From contig JAZGHU010000005.1 in assembly GCA_036481345.1 (NCBI GenBank), positions 1 to 22,130 on the forward strand: a stretch of 22,130 bases of DNA, written 5' to 3'. This stretch comes from JAAOYC01 sp036481345. GTDB lineage: Archaea > Nanobdellota > Nanobdellia > Woesearchaeales > WJKL01. Below the pieces are notes generated by a model. The model was not told where the DNA came from. It worked only from the letters and a program-made list of their open reading frames with translations, and ran no database searches. Below, piece by piece: positions 7,745 to 13,988 of the stretch (the stretch's first letter is position 1; every line of letters starts with the position of its first letter). Made by a program: the position numbers and the translations under genes.

Positions 7745-8008
7745 TTCTGATCTTTGTATTAAAGTTGTGATTGTTGGATCGTTTGTTTCTTTGCTTATTT
7801 CTTTGTTAGCCTCAGCATGAAAATAATACTGGGGATCTCTGCTTATTTCTGCCAACACTGCTTTAGAAAGTTTTTCAGCATTAGCAGCATACCAAGTAGT
7901 AAAATCCTGTCCAGGGAAATATTTTATTGCAACTTCATAAAGATCTGGATGCTCCTGTGCAAACTCATCAACCATTATTTGTAATGGGTCTTCAGCTGTT
8001 TCTGTCAT
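7739..8008 (-). CDS. Small orphan protein, 89 residues
   Basis: Not recognised. Acidic, soluble and mostly helical by composition, with an aromatic middle (IKYFPGQDFTTWYAANAEKL) and a Thr/Ile-rich tail; no membrane segment, signal or metal motif. The ATG at 8008 is preceded on this strand by a TATA-like TTTAAATAC around 8027-8037, at leaderless spacing. The last 6 bases overlap the convergent nuclease gene. It is likely a real single-gene unit. Confidence 0.65.
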   Translation of the reverse strand: MTETAEDPLQIMVDEFAQEHPDLYEVAIKYFPGQDFTTWYAANAEKLSKAVLAEISRDPQYYFHAEANKEISKETNDPTITTLIQRSEL

Positions 8009-8055
8009 AATAAAAGAATTTTTGCTTTGTATTTAAAGCTTTTTGTTCTATATAG

Positions 8056-8340
8056 TCAGTCATCTAAGCCTTTACAAGTCCTTTCACAATAAGGTTCACA
8101 ATAGAAATTAGCAGTTGCTTTGTCAATCTCAAAATAACAAGCTCTTCTAGATTCACATGTTGCTGATGGACATGTTGGTCTTGGCAGCCAGCATTCATCT
8201 ATTGAGCCAATAAGCTTTGTTCCATCTTCATTCTCTTTTAATTTTGCAACAAGATCTTCTCCATAAACTTTAGCATAGTCTCCTGTTTCAACAATCTTCT
8301 TGATAATTGCTTTTTTTGATCTTTTCTGCTCTTCATTCAT
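8056..8340 (-). CDS. Cysteine-rich orphan protein, 94 residues
   Basis: Not recognised. A basic helical N-terminal half (about 1-38) is followed by a Cys-rich half with seven cysteines: C50, C57, C62, C68, C81, C85, C89 (spacing x6, x4, x5, x12, x3, x3). This could bind zinc or an iron-sulfur cluster, or form disulfides, but no signal peptide is visible. The frame is open to an ATG at 8391, giving 17 more residues. The ATG at 8340 is preferred because the TATA-like TTTTTATAC at about 8362-8370 sits at leaderless distance and the extension is hydrophobic and unlike the rest. Confidence 0.65.
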   Translation of the reverse strand: MNEEQKRSKKAIIKKIVETGDYAKVYGEDLVAKLKENEDGTKLIGSIDECWLPRPTCPSATCESRRACYFEIDKATANFYCEPYCERTCKGLDD

Positions 8341-8440
8341 ATAAATTCTGATATTTAGTTGTATAAAAAGATAATGGAGTTTTTCTGCCATTTCTAAATT
8401 ATCACGAAGGTTTAAAAATTACTGTCATTTGCTTTTTCCT

Positions 8441-9709
8441 ATGGAGAATCTTTCAATTGTTCCTGGAGATACAGGATATTTTAAAGTATTGCAGGCATTT
8501 AGGACAGATGTTCCTTTTTCAACAAAAGAGCACTATCCTTTTTTAAAAACTGTTGTAGAAGGCAATATTCCTGAAGAAGTTAAAAAACATCTTCCTATTT
8601 TTGGAGCAAATCCTATGAGGTCTAGGACTTTTCCTACCTATACTACTTTGAATTCTGGTGGAAGAGGCCTCTTATTATCTGATGGAAAGACTCATCTAAG
8701 ATTTAAAGGAAATGATGTAGATGGTTCTATTACTCAAACTGTTGGTTATTCTCCAAAAAATCATATTCCTGACATAGAAAGAGCTGCTGAATTTTTTTAT
8801 GGAGATTATTTTGATACAGATGCATTAGATGAGGGAGTGATTTACAATTTGCCAAATTATGGCAGTAAGCCCTTTTCATTTTTTACACCAGAATCTATTG
8901 ATAAGGAAATGTTTGCATGTGAAGCATTAGCAAATGGATTTACTGATAAAGGCTTTAAAGCCCCCTATAGTTATGCTGGGTCTGTAACTTATCCAACAAT
9001 TCAATGGCAGGGAAAGTCTTGTGGAACTTTGGTTTTTGAATTGCCTTCTATTGAAAGTGATTTTAGGTATGAGGAATTTTATAGACATGCATTTATGCGT
9101 CTGAAATTTGCAAAGCCAAAAGAATTAGAAGCCATCAAAGAAGATTTCTGTGATTTTGGATTGAAATTAACAACTTGGTTTGGTTTTGTTGCTAGATTAA
9201 TGGAAGAAAATAAATTAGTTCCAACATCTGAATCAGAACAGCATCAGAATTATGTTTTAGCTCATGTTAGTGATACTGAAATCGGAGCTTCAAGAGTTGA
9301 TCATACTTCTACTGTAGAAAACCCAGATGAAATAGAAGATTATATAGCTCATAGAAAAAGCGGAAGAGCTTTTTTTGCAAGTCAAGCACTTGATTTTTTG
9401 CATGCACTTGAATTAATAAAACAAGGTTATAAATTTGATAAAGATAGGTATACTGGTTATTTTGACAGAGCTGTTAAATGGCATCAGGGTTATGATATTA
9501 ATAAATTTCCTAAAATTGTAAAGTATTGGAATAAGATTGATAAAGCATTTAACAGAGGATATCAAAATAAAGATCCTGTTCCTATTTCTCAAGACACATT
9601 AATTGATTTAGTTGATAAAATTGGAAAAGTAAAAGTAGATGAAGAATGGCAGCAAAGGGTTACTATGAATCAGCTGAAAGCCCTGGGCCTTCCTTTCTTA
9701 GAAGAATAA
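8441..9709 (+). CDS. Orphan protein, 422 residues; weak kinase-like features
   Basis: Not recognised with confidence. A soluble protein with no signal peptide or membrane helices. Some elements recall divergent kinase-like or carboxylate-ligase folds: an early strand HLRFKGND, a helix with conserved-looking Glu (KEMFACEAL), and EQHQNYVL (H268, N270) followed 17 residues later by VDHTST (D287, H288), resembling a catalytic loop HxN and a metal-binding Asp. This is only a pattern match by eye. The frame reaches a TTG at 8429, but the ATG at 8441 lies about 27 bases after the TATA-like GTTTAAAAATT (8410-8420), so a leaderless start at 8441 is chosen. Divergent from the Cys-rich gene. Confidence 0.8.
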   Translation: MENLSIVPGDTGYFKVLQAFRTDVPFSTKEHYPFLKTVVEGNIPEEVKKHLPIFGANPMRSRTFPTYTTLNSGGRGLLLSDGKTHLRFKGNDVDGSITQTVGYSPKNHIPDIERAAEFFYGDYFDTDALDEGVIYNLPNYGSKPFSFFTPESIDKEMFACEALANGFTDKGFKAPYSYAGSVTYPTIQWQGKSCGTLVFELPSIESDFRYEEFYRHAFMRLKFAKPKELEAIKEDFCDFGLKLTTWFGFVARLMEENKLVPTSESEQHQNYVLAHVSDTEIGASRVDHTSTVENPDEIEDYIAHRKSGRAFFASQALDFLHALELIKQGYKFDKDRYTGYFDRAVKWHQGYDINKFPKIVKYWNKIDKAFNRGYQNKDPVPISQDTLIDLVDKIGKVKVDEEWQQRVTMNQLKALGLPFLEE

Positions 9710-9746
9710 AATGCTACACAACTTCATTATATACAATTAAGAAACT

Positions 9747-10628
9747 TTATCCAACAAGTTGAAGATTTAAATCTCTGCATCCTCTATAACAATCTGTAGA
9801 TAATCTATATCTATGATCGCCAAGTTTAAAAGTTTTTTCAAATCTATGTGTATTATTTGAATCCCAACTTGGCTGAGTATTTTTATACCAATCACTTATC
9901 TTAGAAGCCTCGTCATCAGTTAATATTTCAGCCTTAACTAATGGTTCTAAACCATAAGCTACTACTTCAGGTTCATCTTTATAGCTTCTATCTAATGAAA
10001 TGATACTAAATCCAAATAAACTTTGATTTTTTCCGAATCTTGGTTGTACTCTTAGTTGTACTGTTTTGAGAAATGGTAAAATATCAGCTACTTTTTGGCA
10101 AGTCCATTCAGCATCAGGATTTTCTTGTACAGCTGCCTCCCACTTTGCAATTATATCTGGAGTGAATTCGTGGTATACTTGTGCCATATCTGTTTTTAAT
10201 GTATCAATAGCTTGGAATCCCGCTTTTATTTTTTTAACTTCATAGATATTTTCATCTTTAGCAAGTTCTTCCAATCTTCCTTTTGGATTATCCTTATCCC
10301 ATTCATACGTGCCAGTTACTTTCCAATCTTTAGTAGCAGCAGCTTCATCAATTAATCTATTTTGATATTTACAAAATGGAGAATAACCCATAAATTGTGT
10401 TAATCCTTCTACTACTTTGTCCTCATCTTGCCCAAAAAGAGAAATAACCAAGAAGTCTCTGTAACCATCACTCTCATCTCTTGGAGAAACAGTCATTATA
10501 AAATTTAATTCATCAATTGTTCCAGGCCATGGACTCCCCATACTAGGCGCACCCACAGAAACATCTAACCCTGTTTCACCTAATTCCTTTTGTAATTCTG
10601 CCCACATAACTTTTCCAGGAACTGCCAT
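9747..10628 (-). CDS. Orphan protein, 293 residues
   Basis: Not recognised. A soluble, mixed alpha/beta-looking protein with scattered Trp and Tyr (SPWPGTIDELNF, DWYKNTQPSWDSNN) and a C-terminal HRYRLSTDCYRGCRDLNLQLVG. No motif gives a function. The frame is open to a TTG at 10715, but that codon lies inside a TATA-like stretch. The ATG at 10628 (MAVPGKVMWAEL) is preceded on this strand by CTTTATAAATC at about 10652-10662, at leaderless spacing, and is chosen. Confidence 0.78.
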   Translation of the reverse strand: MAVPGKVMWAELQKELGETGLDVSVGAPSMGSPWPGTIDELNFIMTVSPRDESDGYRDFLVISLFGQDEDKVVEGLTQFMGYSPFCKYQNRLIDEAAATKDWKVTGTYEWDKDNPKGRLEELAKDENIYEVKKIKAGFQAIDTLKTDMAQVYHEFTPDIIAKWEAAVQENPDAEWTCQKVADILPFLKTVQLRVQPRFGKNQSLFGFSIISLDRSYKDEPEVVAYGLEPLVKAEILTDDEASKISDWYKNTQPSWDSNNTHRFEKTFKLGDHRYRLSTDCYRGCRDLNLQLVG

Positions 10629-10702
10629 TATTAGCTCTTGAAATTGATTGTGATTTATAAAGTTTCGTGAATTCAGGCGCTTAAAGAATAAAGTATTAGA
10701 TA

Positions 10703-10711
10703 ATTTTAAAT
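10703..10711 (+). promoter_or_regulatory. TATA box ahead of the Phe-rich leader ORF
   Basis: ATTTTAAAT is centred about 29 bases before the ATG at 10736, which places the transcript start at or next to that codon. This is the only good TATA match between the divergent gene and the prephenate dehydratase-like gene. Confidence 0.55.
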
Positions 10712-10735
10712 ACAAGTTCTTGTTTATTTTCTTTT

Positions 10736-10780
10736 ATGAAGCAAACTAGTTTATTTGGATTTTTCTTTTGGTTTAACTAG
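10736..10780 (+). CDS. Phe-rich leader peptide (14 residues) upstream of the prephenate dehydratase-like gene
   Basis: Encodes MKQTSLFGFFFWFN: five Phe and one Trp in 14 residues. It closely resembles in style the E. coli pheL leader peptide, which controls pheA by attenuation. It sits at leaderless spacing from a TATA box and ends 33 bases before the start of the prephenate dehydratase-like gene. Bases 10738-10742 (GAAGC) can pair with 10786-10790 (GCTTC) and 10746-10751 (CTAGTT) with 10775-10780 (AACTAG, which contains the stop), so the Phe codons lie in the loop of a hairpin. These codons form an oligo-T run (10760-10768), the signal archaeal RNA polymerase uses for termination. Regulation is inferred; the frame itself is short enough to occur by chance. 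Confidence 0.55.
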   Translation: MKQTSLFGFFFWFN

Positions 10781-10813
10781 ACATAGCTTCATTCTAATTT
10801 AATTCTATAAAAA

Positions 10814-11323
10814 ATGAAATTAGGTTATCTTGGTCCTATGACTAATAGTGAAATTGCGGCAAAGAAGCCGGATTCAATAGATGAATTAATAGCTTATTCT
10901 AGTATGGAAGATGTTTTTTCTGCTTTGGAGCAAGATAAAGTAGATAGAATAGTTGTTCCTGTTTATAATTCAATAAGAGGAGATATTAAGTATAGATTAT
11001 GGATAGATGAATATGGTTTTGAGATAGAAAAAGAATTTGAGATCCAAATAAGGCATTGTATTGCTTCTTCAAATGGAAGTATTGATGTTGTAATGTCTCA
11101 TGAAGAGGCTTTAAAACAATGTAATGATTATCTTGATATTAATTATCCTTATGTAAAGAGAGAAGCAACTAAAAGTACTGCAGAAGCAGCAAAAATTATC
11201 TCAGAAACTAAAAAAGGAGCTGCAATTGCTAATCTAGAAACTTGTTTACATTATGGTTTAAGGATTATTGATAAAGATATTGTTAAAGATAATTATAGTA
11301 CTTTTGTTCTTTTAAGAAAATAA
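10814..11323 (+). CDS. Prephenate dehydratase-like protein, catalytic domain only
   Basis: Prephenate dehydratase converts prephenate to phenylpyruvate in phenylalanine synthesis. The 169 residues cover just the periplasmic-binding-like catalytic domain: YLGPMTNSEIAA (5-16), VPVYNSIRGDI (49-58, aligned with the family VPxENSxxG), H81, STAEAA (121-126), AAIANLETCLHYGLRIID (136-153) and the C-terminal block DNYSTFVLL. Two oddities: the ACT domain that binds Phe for feedback is absent, and the family TRF triplet reads STF (162-164), losing the conserved Arg; the Glu of ENS is also Tyr. It may be weakly active, altered in substrate, or a sensor. It follows the Phe-rich leader ORF and converges on a tRNA gene 3 bases away. 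Confidence 0.75.
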   Translation: MKLGYLGPMTNSEIAAKKPDSIDELIAYSSMEDVFSALEQDKVDRIVVPVYNSIRGDIKYRLWIDEYGFEIEKEFEIQIRHCIASSNGSIDVVMSHEEALKQCNDYLDINYPYVKREATKSTAEAAKIISETKKGAAIANLETCLHYGLRIIDKDIVKDNYSTFVLLRK

Positions 11324-11326
11324 AAG

Positions 11327-11450
11327 TGGCGATGGCGAGATTTGAACTCGCGACTTTCACGTATCTCTGAAAGAGTTTAATTCATCGGCTTACGCCTCAT
11401 CGCTCAACTCATATGAGCGTGACACTCTAACCAGACTGAGTTACATCGCC
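11327..11450 (-). tRNA. tRNA-Met(CAT) with a 49-base intron at 37/38 (tRNA-Ile2 possible)
   Basis: The acceptor stem GGCGATG (11450-11444) pairs with CATCGCC (11334-11328); D stem ACTC/GAGT; anticodon stem TCACG/CGTGA; T stem GCGAG/CTCGC around TTCAAAT; discriminator A at 11327; no encoded CCA. The anticodon CAT is at 11415-11413. Bases 11411-11363 are an intron after position 37; removing it gives a 75-base tRNA with loop CTCATAA. The flanks form an imperfect bulge-helix-bulge (three of four central pairs). G1-C72 and the anticodon stem exclude an initiator. Elongator Met is preferred; a CAT tRNA-Ile whose C34 is modified to agmatidine cannot be excluded. A T-rich run follows the 3' end, where the gene converges on the dehydratase-like gene. 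Confidence 0.9.
11363..11411 (-). other. Intron of tRNA-Met(CAT)
   Basis: A 49-base intron at the canonical 37/38 position. It contains GGC-GTAA-GCC, a small hairpin with a GNRA-type loop whose core GCGTAAGC (11388-11395) is also present in the intron of the tRNA-Ala gene. The inner stem can form from GAG-TT-GAG with CTC-T-TTC. Confidence 0.8.
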
Positions 11451-11559
11451 AGTAAATAAAAAAATAAGAAAGTGATTTATAAATGTATTGGAATTATCTC
11501 TAATTCCAGACATTTATATTTGTTCTTTAAATGTATTGGAAAATAAATAATAAAAAAAA

Positions 11560-12267
11560 TTAAATCTTAAATTCTCTCAGATAATGCTCAAAAGGCTCTT
11601 CTCCTTCTATATCCCAAGTATCTATTAGATACATCTTTTGATCAAAATCTAGAATCAATGCAGGGTCTGGATCTGGTTTTACTATTCCTCTAAGACTTAC
11701 CTCAAAATCCTCCATTTTTGGTTTCCATAAGATATGGATATCTTCTGTAACCCAAAAAATAGCATCATCCATCTCCCTTGTTAATAGATAATCTCCTACA
11801 ATTGGTGTTTCTAATGCTTCTGTATAAACTCTAAATAGATCAGCTCTTGCTCCTCTTGCTTTTTTTCTTATGTCTGTAGGCATTATTGGAAGTTTAGCAC
11901 TAATAACAACCATGTTTTGTGGTCCACACCATTCCCAATATTCTGAATATATATCTGCATAAGCAAAAGTTGGAATTGTTATTTCTTCTTGTTCTCCTCC
12001 TTTATATTTTACTTTTACTGTTCTCTCTAAATCTAATATGCTTCTATCCAACATAGGATATTTTTCACGCATTAAACAAGAAAGATACTCTTTTACAAAA
12101 AAAGTATTTGCCTCTTTCCATTGATTTCTTTCTGAATCCAATGGAACAATTCTATTAATCTCTTCAAGTCCTTTTAATAATCCTTCCTTACCTCCTTCAT
12201 GTGCTTCTACTTTACCTACTTTATATGCTTCTACAATTTCAGCTAAAGGTGCTGTTGAATCTACCAT
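11560..12267 (-). CDS. Orphan protein, 235 residues
   Basis: Not recognised. Acidic and soluble, with a central part rich in Tyr and Trp (YADIYSEYWEWCGPQNMVVISAKL), an IFWVTEDIHILW stretch and an alternating beta-like C-terminal half. No membrane segments or catalytic motif that I can name. The start is well defined: ATG at 12267 with Shine-Dalgarno GGAGGT at 12281-12276, 8 bases upstream. It is the last gene of a minus-strand unit whose leader carries short, partly broken ORFs, and it is divergent from a TrmB-like regulator. Confidence 0.75.
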   Translation of the reverse strand: MVDSTAPLAEIVEAYKVGKVEAHEGGKEGLLKGLEEINRIVPLDSERNQWKEANTFFVKEYLSCLMREKYPMLDRSILDLERTVKVKYKGGEQEEITIPTFAYADIYSEYWEWCGPQNMVVISAKLPIMPTDIRKKARGARADLFRVYTEALETPIVGDYLLTREMDDAIFWVTEDIHILWKPKMEDFEVSLRGIVKPDPDPALILDFDQKMYLIDTWDIEGEEPFEHYLREFKI

Positions 12268-12283
12268 TTTATTTTACCTCCAA

Positions 12284-12389
12284 TTATTTCTTTTGAGGAT
12301 CAGTATCTTTTTCATCCTCTTTTTCCTTTGATTTGATTTTTTCTTCTACATCCCACACAAAATCATCTGCACTTGAGCTTGAACCCATT
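12284..12389 (-). pseudogene. Micro-ORF interrupted by one extra T
   Basis: From the ATG at 12389 the frame reads MGSSSSADDF and then meets a run of five T (12361 region); in frame it soon stops. With one T fewer it would continue FVWDVEEKIKSKEKEDEKD and end at 12284, just before the Shine-Dalgarno of the next gene. The restored segment DDFVWDVEEK resembles DDIIWDMNER of the micro-ORF at 12579. This is either a homopolymer sequencing or assembly error, a real decayed gene, or a frameshift site. Confidence 0.35.
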
Positions 12390-12390
12390 T

Positions 12391-12501
12391 TAACTTTCCC
12401 CCATTATCTCATCCAACTCAAAAGAAGTCAGATTCTTTTTACTAAGCATTTTTCCTAGATTTTGGCTGTCTTGGAATGACTTTATTTCATTTAATATTGC
12501 T
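12391..12501 (-). other. Leader stretch with a short in-frame remnant
   Basis: From the ATG at 12450 a 19-codon frame (MLSKKNLTSFELDEIMGES) ends at 12391, one base before the next ATG (12389). Upstream of it a GTG at 12524 opens a plausible frame (MKIVIPDKAILNE), but by my reading it is out of phase by one base. The stretch may hold one 44-codon gene with a frame error, or nothing coding. Confidence 0.25.
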
Positions 12502-12579
12502 TTATCTGGAATCACTATTTTCACCCAATCCTAATTCAGAAAACCTTTCATTCATGTCCCAAATTATATCATCTACCAT
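12502..12579 (-). CDS. Micro-ORF, 25 residues, with strong ribosome binding site
   Basis: Encodes MVDDIIWDMNERFSELGLG and six further residues. The Shine-Dalgarno GGAGG at 12593-12589 is 9 bases upstream, and the region from it through GTAGAT matches the start of the 235-residue gene at 12267 with a single mismatch, which suggests a duplication of the translation start. It is first in the minus-strand unit. Function unknown; its DDxxWDxxE pattern recurs in the broken micro-ORF at 12389. Confidence 0.45.
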   Translation of the reverse strand: MVDDIIWDMNERFSELGLGENSDSR

Positions 12580-12623
12580 TTTATTTTTCCTCCATTTTTG
12601 TTATTAACTTCATAATTAATTAT

Positions 12624-12676
12624 AGTGTTGTATTTTATTTAGTTATTATTAGCAGAAAAGGTGCAACAGTGTTGTA
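12624..12676. promoter_or_regulatory. Pair of AGTGTTGTA repeats between divergent genes
   Basis: AGTGTTGTA occurs at 12624-12632 and 12668-12676, 44 bases apart, in the region between the minus-strand unit and the regulator gene. The second copy is half of an imperfect inverted repeat, TGCAACA-G-TGTTGTA (12662-12676). The nearby regulator is a plausible ligand, controlling itself and the divergent unit; that is inference. Confidence 0.4.
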
Positions 12677-12683
12677 GTTTTTA

Positions 12684-12700
12684 GAAAAGCTTATATATGA
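12684..12700 (+). promoter_or_regulatory. Core promoter of the TrmB-like gene
   Basis: GAAAAGCTTATATATGA contains a TATA box about 24 bases before the ATG at 12718. The same 17 bases occur at 22021-22037. Confidence 0.6.
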
Positions 12701-12717
12701 TTTAGAGAATATTCAAT

Positions 12718-13584
12718 ATGGGGGAAATGTTAGACAACAAAATAATTAAGAAAATTAGTGATTATGTTTATGCTAAACCAAGGAATATTCAAGAGATTGC
12801 TCAATTGATTGATAAGAACTGGAGAACTGCAAATAATTATGTTGAGAAGATAGCAAAAGAAGACGGAACTATTTCTATCAGGACATTCAGAGGTGGAACA
12901 AGGGGAGCATTAAAAGTTGTTTATTGGAATAATATTGAAAAGATCCATTCTTCTGATTTTCAAGAAAGATTATTTAGGAAAATTGAAGCAGGAACAAGAA
13001 AAACAGATTTTTCTCCATTAGATATCTATCAATATGTTGATGAAGACAAAAGAGATGCTTTTCTTGAAGAACAAGAAGAAGAAAAAGCAACAACAAGGCA
13101 AGACTTAGTAAATCTATTCAGAGCTACTCAGAATCAGATCTTATTCTTTTCAGGAAATATGTCTTGGGCAAATCTAAAACAAGGAAATAAAAAAATGATT
13201 GATATTCTAGAAGAACTTGCTAAAAACAAGATCTCAATGAAGATGCTTACAAGAATAGATGTTACAGGTATCAAAAACCTCCAAAAGATGATGGCTATAA
13301 ATGAAGCTGTTGGAAGAGAAGCAATTGAGATAAGGCATTGCGAACAGCCATTAAGATCATTTATTGTTGACAACAAGATTGCAAGATTTAAAGAGATCAA
13401 GAATCCTGGTGATTATAGAAAGCATGAATTAAGAAAAAAAACATTTATCTTCTATGGAATAACAGATACAGAATGGATAGAATGGCTGCAGAAAGTATTT
13501 TGGAACTTATTCAGAACTTCTATCCCTGCCAATAAAAGATTAGCTGATTTAAATTCTATACAGAATATAACTAAGACATTATAA
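12718..13584 (+). CDS. TrmB-like transcriptional regulator (winged helix plus PLD-like domain)
   Basis: Probable DNA-binding regulator. Residues 6-70 form a winged helix (NIQEIAQLIDKNWRTANNYVEKIAKEDG as helix-turn-helix, then a basic wing RTFRGGTRGAL). After an acidic linker rich in Glu (113-123), the C-terminal 160 residues resemble the phospholipase-D-like fold found in TrmB-family sensors: ILFFSGNMSWANLK, IEIRHCEQPLRSFIVDNKIARF, FIFYGITDTEWIEWLQKVFWNLFRTSIPANKRLADL. No HKD catalytic motif is seen, so a sensing role is likely. The message is probably leaderless. Repeats upstream (12624-12676) may be its operators. The ligand is unknown. The 3' end overlaps the HIT gene by 6 bases. Confidence 0.78.
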   Translation: MGEMLDNKIIKKISDYVYAKPRNIQEIAQLIDKNWRTANNYVEKIAKEDGTISIRTFRGGTRGALKVVYWNNIEKIHSSDFQERLFRKIEAGTRKTDFSPLDIYQYVDEDKRDAFLEEQEEEKATTRQDLVNLFRATQNQILFFSGNMSWANLKQGNKKMIDILEELAKNKISMKMLTRIDVTGIKNLQKMMAINEAVGREAIEIRHCEQPLRSFIVDNKIARFKEIKNPGDYRKHELRKKTFIFYGITDTEWIEWLQKVFWNLFRTSIPANKRLADLNSIQNITKTL

Positions 13585-13986
13585 GTTAGATTTAATCTCT
13601 TCTGCTACTTTATCAGCTTCTCCTTCCTCATACTTTCCCTGAGGCCATAGTTTAAGCCCATCTCCTTCAAATCTCGGGATGATATGGGTATGAAAATGCA
13701 TTATTGCTTGTCCTGCTACTGCTCCATTGCTTGATTTTATATTTAATCCATCTGCATTAACTGCTTTTTTTATTGCAGGAGCTATTTTTCTGATTACTTT
13801 ATTTACTTCACATAGATCTTCTTCTTCAATATCAAAGATGTTTTTAGAATGTATCTTTGGAATAACCAAAGTATGCCCCTTGTTAACAGGCCCTATATCT
13901 AAGAAAGCAAGAACCTTATCATTCTCATATACTTTTGTGCAAGGAATATCTCCTTTTATTATTTTACAAAATAAACAATCTTCCAT
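13579..13986 (-). CDS. HIT-family nucleotide hydrolase
   Basis: Small nucleotide-binding hydrolase of the histidine triad family, which cleaves nucleoside phosphoramidates or dinucleotides. In 135 residues it has the N-terminal CLFCKI (C4, C7, usual zinc ligands), VLAFLDIGPVNKGHTLVIPK (25-44), and the active triad HFHTHIIPR with H97, H99 and H101. All key residues are present. Shine-Dalgarno GGAGGG lies about 10 bases upstream at the end of the CYTH gene, which it follows by 2 bases; the two are in one operon with the HD gene. Confidence 0.93.
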   Translation of the reverse strand: MEDCLFCKIIKGDIPCTKVYENDKVLAFLDIGPVNKGHTLVIPKIHSKNIFDIEEEDLCEVNKVIRKIAPAIKKAVNADGLNIKSSNGAVAGQAIMHFHTHIIPRFEGDGLKLWPQGKYEEGEADKVAEEIKSNL

Positions 13987-13988
13987 TT

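Noticed and set aside
11327..11450. Initiator tRNA-Met
   Set aside because: The first pair is G-C and the anticodon stem lacks the three G-C pairs typical of initiators.
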